From contig UQSV01000006.1 in assembly GCA_900543875.1 (NCBI GenBank), forward strand, positions 1 to 40,555: a stretch of 40,555 nt of DNA, written 5' to 3'. The number at the start of each line of letters is the position of its first letter. Within the stretch, counting starts at the first letter, position 1. Under the pieces are notes generated by a model, which was not told where the DNA came from, searched no databases, and was given only the letters and a program-made list of their open reading frames with translations. The position numbers were made by a program, and so were the translations under genes. The DNA comes from an uncultured Coriobacteriaceae bacterium (lineage in GTDB: Bacteria; Actinomycetota; Coriobacteriia; Coriobacteriales; Atopobiaceae). Of this stretch, positions 1 through 7,467 are shown in pieces.

Positions 1-114
1 TGGCGGCATGACGGCGCGCTTTAATTAACCCGTCCAAGATTCGGGGCGCAGTTCAGGTTGGGTGCCCCTGCTGCCTTGCAGACGCGTTAAGAAGGGAGCG
101 CGCCTATTGACTTC

Positions 115-2091
115 CTACTTATCCGCAAGTGCCTTCTTGCCAGCATTGATTGCCTTGACAATCTTGTCGGCGTCGTAGACGCAGCCCTGCCAAGTGCCGC
201 CGGAGACGTCCTGGAGAGCAGCCCAAATGCGCGTGTCGTCGGGCAGGTCCTCGTCGGGACCAACGCCCTCGAGAAGCTCGCGCTCGTCGAGGATCTTCGC
301 GGCCTCATCGTAGGGGAGCGGGTTCTTCTCGTCGGTGCCGACGAAGTTGATCGAACCCTCGAGCTTGTTGGTGTCAACGATGATCTCGACGACGTCGCCG
401 TCGCGAAGCTTGCCGATGGGGCCGCCGGCAAGAGCCTCGGGGCCAACGTGGCCGAAGCAGGCGCCGGTGGAGACTCCAGAGAAGCGCGCATCGGTGATCA
501 GCGCGATGAGGTGGCCGTTCGGGACCTTCTTGAGGGCGCTGGTGAGCTGATAGGTCTCCTCCATGCCGGTGCCCATCGGGCCAACGCCAAGAACGACCAT
601 GATGTCGCCGGGCTGGACCTCGTGCTCCTTGATTGCCTTGATGGCGGCCTTCTCGGAACGGTATACCTTGGCCTTGGCGGTGTGGCGGTAGACGCCGTCG
701 TCATCGATGGCGCGCGGGTCGATGGCCGTGGACTTTACGACGGAACCCTCGGGCGCGATGTTGCCCTTGGGGAAGGTGACCGTCGAGGTCATGCCGCGGC
801 CCTTTGCGGCCTCGGGGGTCATGATGATCTCGTCGGGCGAAACGCCGGTGGTCTCCTCGAGGTGCTTGCGACACTGGGCACGGCGCTCGCTGTTCTCCCA
901 CCAGTCGAGATTCTCGCCGAGGGTCTGGCCGGTAACGGTCATGACGTCCTCGTGGAGAAGGCCGAGGTCGCGAAGCTTGAGCATGACCTCGGGCACGCCG
1001 CCTGCCATGAAGGCCATGCTGGTCGGATAGTGGACGGGGCCAATGGGCATCACGCTCACGACGCGCGGCACGGCGCGGTTGATGCGCGACCAGTCGTCAA
1101 CGGTTGGGCGCTTGACGCCAGCCTCAAAGGCAATGGCGGGAAGGTGGAGAAGCAGGTTGGTCGAGCCGCCAAAGGCCGCGTGGACGATCATCGCATTCTC
1201 GACGGCCTCCCAGGTGATGATGTCCTTGGTGGTGATGCCCTTCTCCATGAGGGTGAGCAGGGCGCGGGCGGAACCGGCGGCGATGTCCTCCCAGATCTTG
1301 GTGCCAGAAGGAGCGAGGGCAGAGTGGGTGATGGCAAAGCCGAGGCCCTCGGCAACCACCTGCGAAGTGCCCGCGGTTCCAAGGAACTGACATCCACCGC
1401 CGGCAGAGGCGCAAGCGTGGCAGCCCCTGCAAGCGGCCTGCTCGAGAGTGATCTCATCGTAGGCATATCGGGCGCCGATGGTCTGAATGGTGCCGGCGTC
1501 CTCGCCGTCCTTGGGCATGAGGGTCGAGCCGCCGGGGCAGAGGACGGTGGGCAGATCGTGCTGGGAGGCGAGGGCCATCATGGTCGCCGGCAGACCCTTG
1601 TCGCAGCTTGCAACGCCAAGGACACCCTTGCGCGTGGGAAGCGAGCGAATGAGGCGGCGGAAGACCATGGCTGCGTCGTTGCGGTAGGGCAGCGAGTCGA
1701 ACATGCCGATGGTTCCTTGGGTGCGGCCATCGCAGGGATCGGAGACGAAGGTCGCATAGGGGAGCTTGTGGTTCTCCTTGAAGACCTTCGCCGCGGCCTC
1801 AAGCTGAACGCCCAGCTCGTAGCCGCCCGTGTGCAGGGCGAGCGCCTTGGGCGTGCCGTCCTCGGAGCGAATTCCAGCCAGCGTCGAGATCATCATGACG
1901 CCATCGTTGGCGAGCTCGCTCGGCTCCCAGCCCATTCCCGCGTTAAGCGTCATGCCAAACATGTCTCCGCTCGGGCTCTCGCGCAGGATCTTGTCGGTCA
2001 GGGGCAGCTTGCCCTTGGGGCCGTCGGCATGCGTGGGAGAGTCGTAGATACCCTCGGGCTGGTTGGAGTAGATGGAGTCGAGAGTAGACAC
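115..2091 (-). CDS. yjhG: YjhG/YagF-type sugar-acid dehydratase (IlvD/EDD superfamily)
   Basis: Predicted to dehydrate a sugar acid, by family most likely D-xylonate or a related pentonate, to its 2-keto-3-deoxy acid in the cytoplasm. The 658-residue product has the IlvD/EDD signatures: DPCDGRTQGT (C120), SCDKG (C163) and a Cys-rich CRGCHACASAGGGCQF stretch (C221, C224, C227, C234). C120, C163 and C234 sit where the family binds its iron-sulfur cluster. Length fits YjhG/YagF (about 655) rather than IlvD (about 560-620). I place the start at a GTG (complement of 2089-2091) because AAAGGAA lies six bases upstream; the frame stays open 22 codons further, without a ribosome site. It is last in a minus-strand unit after the permease and aldolase. 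Substrate is inferred from the neighbours; arabinonate or another aldonate is possible. Confidence 0.9.
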   Translation of the reverse strand: MSTLDSIYSNQPEGIYDSPTHADGPKGKLPLTDKILRESPSGDMFGMTLNAGMGWEPSELANDGVMMISTLAGIRSEDGTPKALALHTGGYELGVQLEAAAKVFKENHKLPYATFVSDPCDGRTQGTIGMFDSLPYRNDAAMVFRRLIRSLPTRKGVLGVASCDKGLPATMMALASQHDLPTVLCPGGSTLMPKDGEDAGTIQTIGARYAYDEITLEQAACRGCHACASAGGGCQFLGTAGTSQVVAEGLGFAITHSALAPSGTKIWEDIAAGSARALLTLMEKGITTKDIITWEAVENAMIVHAAFGGSTNLLLHLPAIAFEAGVKRPTVDDWSRINRAVPRVVSVMPIGPVHYPTSMAFMAGGVPEVMLKLRDLGLLHEDVMTVTGQTLGENLDWWENSERRAQCRKHLEETTGVSPDEIIMTPEAAKGRGMTSTVTFPKGNIAPEGSVVKSTAIDPRAIDDDGVYRHTAKAKVYRSEKAAIKAIKEHEVQPGDIMVVLGVGPMGTGMEETYQLTSALKKVPNGHLIALITDARFSGVSTGACFGHVGPEALAGGPIGKLRDGDVVEIIVDTNKLEGSINFVGTDEKNPLPYDEAAKILDERELLEGVGPDEDLPDDTRIWAALQDVSGGTWQGCVYDADKIVKAINAGKKALADK

Positions 2092-2160
2092 AATGGTTCC
2101 TTTCTCTTCTCGGCCATAAGGCCACGTTCTTCTTTGATAGAGAGACGTCCTACGCACTAA

Positions 2161-3078
2161 TTAGACGAGGTTGTTGGCCTCGATGCTCTGACGTGCGGTT
2201 TCGAGAATTGCCGCAATCTGCTCCTTCTGGTCCTCGGTGAGGGGGAGAACCGTGGAGCGGCAGATGGGCTTTACCGGCAGGCCGCGAAGCGACATTGCAT
2301 ACTTGACCGCGGGGACGAACAGCGGTGCCACGTCGTAGACCGAGGCCAGTCCGTCGATGACGTGCTGGATCTTCTCCACGCGGTCCCAGTCCGAGGCGCC
2401 AAGTGCCGTGGCCCAAGCGTGGGTGAGCTCTGGGTAGATGTTGGCCAGCGCGGCGATGCACCCGCTTCCGCCGGCGAGACCGTTGTGAGCAAAATTCTCG
2501 TCGAATCCCGAGTAGACGATGAAGTCGGGGGCGATGTCGGCGACGGCCTCGATGATGGCGCGGGTGTGCCCCATGTCGGTGACGGTGTCCTTGATGCCAA
2601 TGACGTTGGGACAGCGGGTGACGACCTGGCGAACTACGTCGGCGTCGATGTCGTTGCCGGTGCGGGCGGGGAAGTTGTAGAGCATGACGTTGCCGTCAAC
2701 CTGGCCTGCCACGGCGCAGAGGTATTCGACGATTCCCTCGTGACCAAGGCCAAAGTAGAACGGGGTGATGACCATGGCGGCATCGGCACCGAGCTCGAGT
2801 GCGCGCTTGGAGAGCCTGACGGTCTCGGCAACTGCGTTGGTGCCGGTGCCTACGATCAGGTCGACCTTACCACGGGCAACCTCAACGGCGACCTCGATGA
2901 GCTCCGTGCGCTCCTGCTCTGAGAGCGCGAAGAACTCGCCGTTGCTGCCGTGAAGAAGAATTCCGTCGACGCCGCGCCCGATGAGCTCGTTCCAAAGCTT
3001 GACGTTGGCGTTCAGGTCGACCGCGCCCTTCTCGTCGAAGACGGTGACGGCGGGGACGATGAACTTGGACTTGCGCAT
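2161..3078 (-). CDS. yjhH: YjhH/YagE-type 2-keto-3-deoxy-sugar-acid aldolase (DapA family)
   Basis: A 305-residue class I aldolase of the dihydrodipicolinate synthase/N-acetylneuraminate lyase family. Visible are the phosphate/carboxylate loop GSNGEFF (44-50), the catalytic tyrosine in LYNFPARTG (Y134) and the Schiff-base lysine in GIKDT (K163). DHDPS activity is unlikely because the gene sits between a sugar-acid dehydratase and a GntP permease. The YjhH/YagE subfamily splits 2-keto-3-deoxy-pentonate into pyruvate and glycolaldehyde, which would use the product of the neighbouring dehydratase directly. The dehydratase start lies 69 bases downstream and the permease stop 29 bases upstream, so the three are probably one transcript. 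AGAAAGGTAAGC provides a ribosome site before the ATG. Function is family knowledge plus context. Confidence 0.88.
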   Translation of the reverse strand: MRKSKFIVPAVTVFDEKGAVDLNANVKLWNELIGRGVDGILLHGSNGEFFALSEQERTELIEVAVEVARGKVDLIVGTGTNAVAETVRLSKRALELGADAAMVITPFYFGLGHEGIVEYLCAVAGQVDGNVMLYNFPARTGNDIDADVVRQVVTRCPNVIGIKDTVTDMGHTRAIIEAVADIAPDFIVYSGFDENFAHNGLAGGSGCIAALANIYPELTHAWATALGASDWDRVEKIQHVIDGLASVYDVAPLFVPAVKYAMSLRGLPVKPICRSTVLPLTEDQKEQIAAILETARQSIEANNLV

Positions 3079-3107
3079 TATTGCTTACCTTTCTGGTGGA
3101 TCGAGGG

Positions 3108-4451
3108 CTAGACGAACAGGCTCAGCAGGCATACGCCAATGAGGCCGATGACGGAGATCAACGTGCAGCTGAGGGACCACGTCTTGAATGTCTGTCCCAT
3201 CGTGAGGCCGAAGTACTCCTTGACCATCCAGAAGCCTCCGTCATTGACGTGGGAGAAGAACATGGAGCCGGCACCAATGGCGAGAACGATTAGGCTGAGC
3301 TCGGCCGTCGAGCAAGAGGCCGCGAGTGGGGCGACGATGCCTGCCGCGGTGATGGTGGCGACGGTCGCGGAACCGGTTGCCAGGCGAATGAAGACGGCGA
3401 TGAGCCAGGCGGACACGAAGATGGGCACTGCGAGCTGAACGAGGTAGCCACCGAGGACATCGGCAATGCCGGAGTCGACGAGGGTCTGCTTGAAGCCGCC
3501 GCCCGCGCCAACGATCATCAGGATGCCGGCGATGGAGGTGAAGGAGCTGCCGAGCAGGCCGTTGACATCCTTGAAGGAGCGGGCGCCCTTGAGACCAAGG
3601 GCAAAGACACCGTAGATGACGGCGGTGAGAAGGGCCACGACGGAGCTGCCAAAGAACGAGACGAGCGTGGTCACGTAGGGGATCTGCAGGCCAGTCAGCT
3701 CAAAGATGGCGTTGAGCAGCATGAGGATGACGGGCAGCAGAACGATCATCAGGGAGGCGATGAAGGAGGGACGGTCCTCCTTGGCGATGGAGGTGTCGCT
3801 TGCGGCGTAGTCCTCGTTTGCCTTGACGGGCACGGCCTTGGCCATCCACTTGGCGGCCAGCGGGCCGGCGATGATCGTGGTGGGGATGGCGATGATCAGG
3901 CCGAGTGCGAGGGTGACGCCAAGGTTTGCATTGAGGTAAGAGATGGCGGTCAGGGGGCCGGGGTGCGGCGGAACGAAGCCGTGGAGGCAGCCGAGGGCGG
4001 CGATGGCCGGGATGCCCAGCGCAATCGCGGGCATGTTCTGACGCTTGGCGAGGCTCATGACCACGGGGATCATCAGAACCAGACCAACTTCGAAGAAGAG
4101 GGAGATTCCCATGATGAAGGCGATTGCGGCAATGGCCCAGGGCAGCGCCTTCTTGGAGGAGTGGTCAACAATCGTGTCGACGATCTGGTCGGAAGCTCCC
4201 GTCTTGGTAAGGAGTACGCCAATCATCGAGCCAAGCACGATGAGAACGCCGACGTTACCAACAGTGCTGCCGAGTCCGGTGGTAAACGAGCTAAACGAGT
4301 CAGTCAGCGGGACGCCCGCGAGAATAGCCATGACAAAGGAGCCGAGCATAAGCGCCAAGAAGGCGTGCACCTTGGCAAATACGATGAGACACACGATTAC
4401 GGCGATGCCGATCAGCGCCGCAACGATGAGTCCGGCTGATGTTCCAAACAT
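3108..4451 (-). CDS. GntP-family sugar-acid:H+ symporter
   Basis: An integral membrane permease of 447 residues, the usual length for gluconate permeases of the GntP family. Hydrophobic segments run through the whole length, starting with LIVAALIGIAVIVCLIVFA after a very short N-terminus, and the conserved FVPPHPGP motif follows LGIPAIAALGCLHG. It should import the sugar acid used by the dehydratase and aldolase genes. I place the start at the ATG of MFGTSAG because AGAAGG lies seven bases before it. The upstream in-frame ATGs have no ribosome site, and the nearest overlaps this Shine-Dalgarno. It is the first gene of the minus-strand unit and divergent from the IclR regulator. Exact substrate cannot be read from sequence. 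Confidence 0.9.
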   Translation of the reverse strand: MFGTSAGLIVAALIGIAVIVCLIVFAKVHAFLALMLGSFVMAILAGVPLTDSFSSFTTGLGSTVGNVGVLIVLGSMIGVLLTKTGASDQIVDTIVDHSSKKALPWAIAAIAFIMGISLFFEVGLVLMIPVVMSLAKRQNMPAIALGIPAIAALGCLHGFVPPHPGPLTAISYLNANLGVTLALGLIIAIPTTIIAGPLAAKWMAKAVPVKANEDYAASDTSIAKEDRPSFIASLMIVLLPVILMLLNAIFELTGLQIPYVTTLVSFFGSSVVALLTAVIYGVFALGLKGARSFKDVNGLLGSSFTSIAGILMIVGAGGGFKQTLVDSGIADVLGGYLVQLAVPIFVSAWLIAVFIRLATGSATVATITAAGIVAPLAASCSTAELSLIVLAIGAGSMFFSHVNDGGFWMVKEYFGLTMGQTFKTWSLSCTLISVIGLIGVCLLSLFV

Positions 4452-4480
4452 ACCCATCCCTTCTCTCTTGTTCGATATAT

Positions 4481-4498
4481 CAAACCGAGTTCGGTTGA
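4481..4498. promoter_or_regulatory. candidate IclR operator, promoter-proximal copy
   Basis: The stretch contains the perfect palindrome AACCGA-GT-TCGGTT (4483-4496), and an outer TCAA/TTGA pair extends it with one offset base. It begins with CAAACCGAGTTCG (4481-4493), which recurs with one mismatch at 4575. It lies about 30 bases before the permease start, where a bound repressor would block transcription. Regulator identity is inferred from the adjacent IclR gene. Confidence 0.5.
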
Positions 4499-4574
4499 TG
4501 GCTGCATCGTATTCCCGATAATTAGCGGAACGGAGGATGACAAGAGCGAGCGGTCGATTCTTGGCCGCAAATGG

Positions 4575-4600
4575 CAAACTGAGTTCGAATATTCAAACTC
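4575..4600. promoter_or_regulatory. candidate IclR operator, second copy
   Basis: CAAACTGAGTTCG (4575-4587) repeats the 4481 motif with one change. The 20 bases at 4581-4600 form a near-perfect palindrome, GAGTT-C-GAATATTC-A-AACTC. The two copies are 94 bp apart, close to nine helical turns. The site is about 95 bases before the IclR gene start and about 130 before the permease start, so it could serve both promoters. Confidence 0.5.
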
Positions 4601-4695
4601 ATCGGTGATTTGCTCGACTTTTCGGCTAGCATCGAAATTGAAATCACAAGGGGTCGTCTGACCCCGGCGTGTCGCGCGCGTAGGTTGGGAAAAGA

Positions 4696-5457
4696 ATGGA
4701 AGCCGAAGACTCTACTAAACTCCACCGTGCAACCTGTCGCGTCCTCGAACTACTTGGCTTGCTCTCAAAATACGAGGACGGGCTGACGTTTACGGACGTT
4801 CAGCGAATGACGGACATCCCCAAAGGAACGCTCTCGCCCATGCTCCATACGATGGAGTATATGAACTACATCTCGTACGATGCCGTTTCCGGTCGCTATG
4901 CCATCGGGGTCAACACGTATTTGGCTGGCAAGGTGTATGGAGGCTCGGACCCTGAGCTCCATTTCATCATCGAAGAGATGCATCGTATCGTTGACGCTTG
5001 TGGCGAGACGTGTCAATTGGGCATGCTCGAGGGCGGTAACGTCGCCTACATTGCCAAGGTCGATTCCCCGTCGCCCATTCGACTGATCTCTGACGTGGGG
5101 AAGGTGTTCCCGGCTTACTGCACCGCCATTGGAAAGGCCATTCTCTCCGAAAAGACGCGTCCCGAGGTCAACCGGTTGCTTCCCAAGAAGTTCACCTCAT
5201 TCACGGCGAACACGATTACGAGTGCCAATGTCCTATGGGACCAGTTGCTCGAGGTTCGCCGCACGGGATTCGCTCATGATTATGAGGAGATTACGGATGG
5301 CGTGACCTGCGTGGCCGTACCCATTCACATCAACGGCAAAGCAATGTACGGAATGAGCGTTACTACGCCTTCGTATCGCCTGGACGATACGAAGCTCAGG
5401 CTCATTGAGTCGCTGCTTGCGAGTGCCCAGCAGAGGATTGAGGGCCCTCATAACTAA
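4696..5457 (+). CDS. IclR-family transcriptional regulator of the sugar-acid unit
   Basis: A 253-residue IclR-type regulator. An N-terminal winged helix-turn-helix (about residues 15-75, with LTFTDVQRMTDIPKGTLSPMLHTM as helix-turn-helix) is followed by the ligand-binding domain. That domain carries typical IclR features such as GNVAYIAKVDS, the SDVGKVFPAYCTAIGKAIL segment and DYEEITDGVTCVAVPI. It is transcribed away from the permease-aldolase-dehydratase unit, and palindromes lie in the shared 244-bp gap. In E. coli the equivalent yjh and yag clusters also pair an IclR regulator (YjhI, XynR) with dehydratase and aldolase. The effector is probably the sugar acid or its keto-deoxy product, by inference. 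The ribosome site before the ATG is weak (GGGAAAAG). Confidence 0.9.
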   Translation: MEAEDSTKLHRATCRVLELLGLLSKYEDGLTFTDVQRMTDIPKGTLSPMLHTMEYMNYISYDAVSGRYAIGVNTYLAGKVYGGSDPELHFIIEEMHRIVDACGETCQLGMLEGGNVAYIAKVDSPSPIRLISDVGKVFPAYCTAIGKAILSEKTRPEVNRLLPKKFTSFTANTITSANVLWDQLLEVRRTGFAHDYEEITDGVTCVAVPIHINGKAMYGMSVTTPSYRLDDTKLRLIESLLASAQQRIEGPHN

Positions 5458-5548
5458 CAATCAGTGCATGCTCTTACCTGCATCCTTATCGAATACTAAT
5501 CGTAATGAGTAATAGATTTTGGGTGAGCAAAAGGACAGGTGAGGGCAC

Positions 5549-6736
5549 ATGTTTGAGCGAAGTCAGGTCGATACCATCGCGAACAGGATTGTCGAACGAG
5601 ACAGCCCGTACATCCAGGTTGTCGTTGGCCCGCGCCAGACGGGCAAGACGACTATGATCTCCCAGGCTCTCGCGAGGACAGGGGCACTCCATCACTTCGT
5701 AAGCGCCGATGACGCCATCACCCCGTCGACTCAATGGCTCGAAACTGAGTGACAGCAGGCGCGCAATATGGCCCGCGCGGCGCCCGTCGTGCTCGTCGTG
5801 GATGAGATTCAAAAGGTCCCGCATTGGTCTGCGGCGGTGAAGTCCCTTTACGACAGGGACCGCAGGGAAAACGTGCAGGTCAAGCCCATTCTCAGCGGTT
5901 CTTCGTCGCTCCTCCTCCACAAGGGGTTTGAGGACTCGCTTGCGGGGCGCTACGAGCTCATCCGCTCGCCGCATTGGGGCTATGCCGAGTGCCGCGAGGC
6001 CTTTGGCTTCTCGCTCGATGACTACCTGTTCTTTGGCGGCTACCCCGGCGCGGCCCGCCTCAACTCAGACGTTGTCCGTTGGGCGTCATACATGCGCGGC
6101 GCCATCATCGAGCCGACCATCTCCCAGGACGTCCTTGCGCAAGGCGAGGTCCGCAAGCCGGCTCTCATGAGGGCGCCCTTCCGTCTTGCGGTTGCCTACT
6201 CGGCCCAGGAGCTCTCGTATACGAAGATGCTTGGCCAGCTCCAAGACAGCGGCAACACGGTGACCATAGTCCATTACCTTGACCTCCTTGGGAAGGCGGA
6301 GATGGTCACCTCTATCCCCAAGTTCTCGGACAAGGAAATGACCAAGAGGAGGAGCCCGCCCCGCCTCATGGTGTATGACGCCTCGCTTATGACCGCGCCC
6401 TCGGACAAGGTCCGCGACCTGCTCATGGGTGACCACGCCCTGCGCGGTCACCTTGTAGAGTCTGCCGTGGGCGCACGCCTGCTCGCTCGCGCACCAGAAG
6501 AGGGCTTCGAGGTCATGTGGTGGCGCGAGGGCGTCCGGGAGGTTGACTTCGTGCTTCGCCACGGATCGAGCCTGTCTGCCGTCGAGGTCAAGGGTGGCAA
6601 CGAGGCTGGCCAAAACGGCATAGTGGCCTTCCTCGTCAAGCATCCCGAGGCCAAGCGAATCGTCGTGGGCGGTGCGGTCTCTGGCGCCTGCTCCATCGAG
6701 GACTTTCTGCTCGACCGCGTCCCCCTGTTTTGGTAG
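5549..6736 (+). pseudogene. DUF4143-type AAA ATPase interrupted by one in-frame TGA
   Basis: Two open stretches, 5549-5752 and 5753-6736, are in the same frame and separated only by TGA at 5750-5752. Read through, they give one 395-codon protein of the archaeal-type ATPase family with a DUF4143 C-terminus. Walker A is GPRQTGKT (27-34), Walker B is VVLVVDEIQKV, followed by SGSSSLLL, GRYELIRSPHW and DYLFFGGYPGAA. The C-terminal nuclease-like block has EVDFVLRHG and AVEVKGG. Relatives commonly have Trp at the stop position (WLETE-W-QQAR), so TGG to TGA is the simplest explanation. No other damage is seen, so the loss looks recent. The 3' part could start at the ATG at 5768 but would lack the P-loop. 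A sequencing error is possible. Confidence 0.8.
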
Positions 6737-6744
6737 CCGCCCGG

Positions 6745-6768
6745 GTTGGGCGCTGGGCAGCACCCAAC
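6745..6768 (+). terminator. weak hairpin after the ATPase pseudogene
   Basis: GTTGGG and CCCAAC arms, with an inner CTG/CAG pair, are followed by GTTAACTT rather than a clear T-run. It may end or attenuate transcription before hpt. Confidence 0.3.
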
Positions 6769-6822
6769 GTTAACTTGCACCCAAATGGTTTGGGCCGCGC
6801 GCAATATCAGTCCGTGAGGGTT

Positions 6823-6830
6823 GCTAGAAT
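6823..6830 (+). promoter_or_regulatory. extended -10 promoter for hpt-ftsH
   Basis: GCTAGAAT gives a TAGAAT -10 box (6825-6830) and, with the T before it, a TGn-type extension (TTGC-TAGAAT region). No convincing -35 is found 17 bases upstream (CAATAT). The start point would be near 6837, some 75 bases before hpt. Confidence 0.45.
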
Positions 6831-6912
6831 CTAATTTCCACTGAGTGTGCCTGACGAGCGGCGCCGGTGGTACATGAGGCTGCCTGCCTCGGGAAGGAAA
6901 GAGGAACGCGCC

Positions 6913-7464
6913 ATGGAGCAGATTCATCCCGACGTTAGCAAGGTCATTCTGTCCGAGGAGGACATCAAGGGCATCGTCTCGCGCATGGGCGCCGACATCA
7001 CGCGCGACTACGCGGGCAAGAACCCGCTGCTCATCGCGGTTCTCCGCGGTGCCGTCGTCTTCATGGGCGATGTCATGCGTGCCATCGACTGCCCGCTCGG
7101 CATCGACTTCATGGCCGTCTCGAGCTATGGTGACGGCGCGGTGAGCTCGGGCGTCGTCCGCATCGTCAAGGACCTCGACACCAAGATCGAGGGCCGCGAC
7201 GTCCTGATCATCGAGGACATCCTCGACTCGGGTCTCACGCTCAAGTACCTCATGAAGAACCTGCGCTCGCGCCACCCGGCCTCCCTCGAGATCGCCGCCT
7301 TCCTCGTGAAGGACGTCCCGGGCCAGCAGACCGCCGTGACCCCGCGCTACGTGGGCGCGCACGTGCCCGACGAGTTCATTGTGGGCTACGGCCTCGACTT
7401 CGCCGAGCGTTACCGCAACCTTCCCTACATTGGAATCCTCAAGCCGGAGGTCTACGGAAAGTAG
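6913..7464 (+). CDS. hpt: hypoxanthine(-guanine) phosphoribosyltransferase
   Basis: A 183-residue cytosolic purine salvage enzyme that joins hypoxanthine or guanine to PRPP. The PRPP-binding signature VLIIEDILDSGLTL is at 97-110. The flexible-loop SSYGDG lies near 70-75, the purine-binding FLVKD near 130-134 and the C-terminal DEFIVGYGLDFAERYRNLPYIG block is intact. I choose the ATG at 6913 because GAGGAA lies about six bases upstream. An in-frame start 22 codons earlier would add an Arg-rich tail not seen in this family. Only three bases separate its stop from ftsH, so the two are co-transcribed. The hpt-ftsH pair is common in Gram-positives; tilS, its usual upstream partner, is not in the window. 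Confidence 0.95.
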   Translation: MEQIHPDVSKVILSEEDIKGIVSRMGADITRDYAGKNPLLIAVLRGAVVFMGDVMRAIDCPLGIDFMAVSSYGDGAVSSGVVRIVKDLDTKIEGRDVLIIEDILDSGLTLKYLMKNLRSRHPASLEIAAFLVKDVPGQQTAVTPRYVGAHVPDEFIVGYGLDFAERYRNLPYIGILKPEVYGK

Positions 7465-7467
7465 TCT

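Noticed and set aside
1..114. Window edge, with a GGGGCGC/GTGCCCC inverted pair near 44-68
   Set aside because: Possible terminator of the sugar-acid operon, but without a T-run on the minus strand; too weak to call.
2092..2157. Upstream extension of the dehydratase to an ATG at 2157
   Set aside because: It would add 22 Arg-rich residues before the family start; AAAGGAA before the GTG at 2091 explains the start better.
448..2160. 570-codon plus-strand open frame opposite the YjhG dehydratase
   Set aside because: It is the mirror of a real high-GC gene. Composition is Gly/Leu/Val/Asp/His-rich, with no domain motif or ribosome site.
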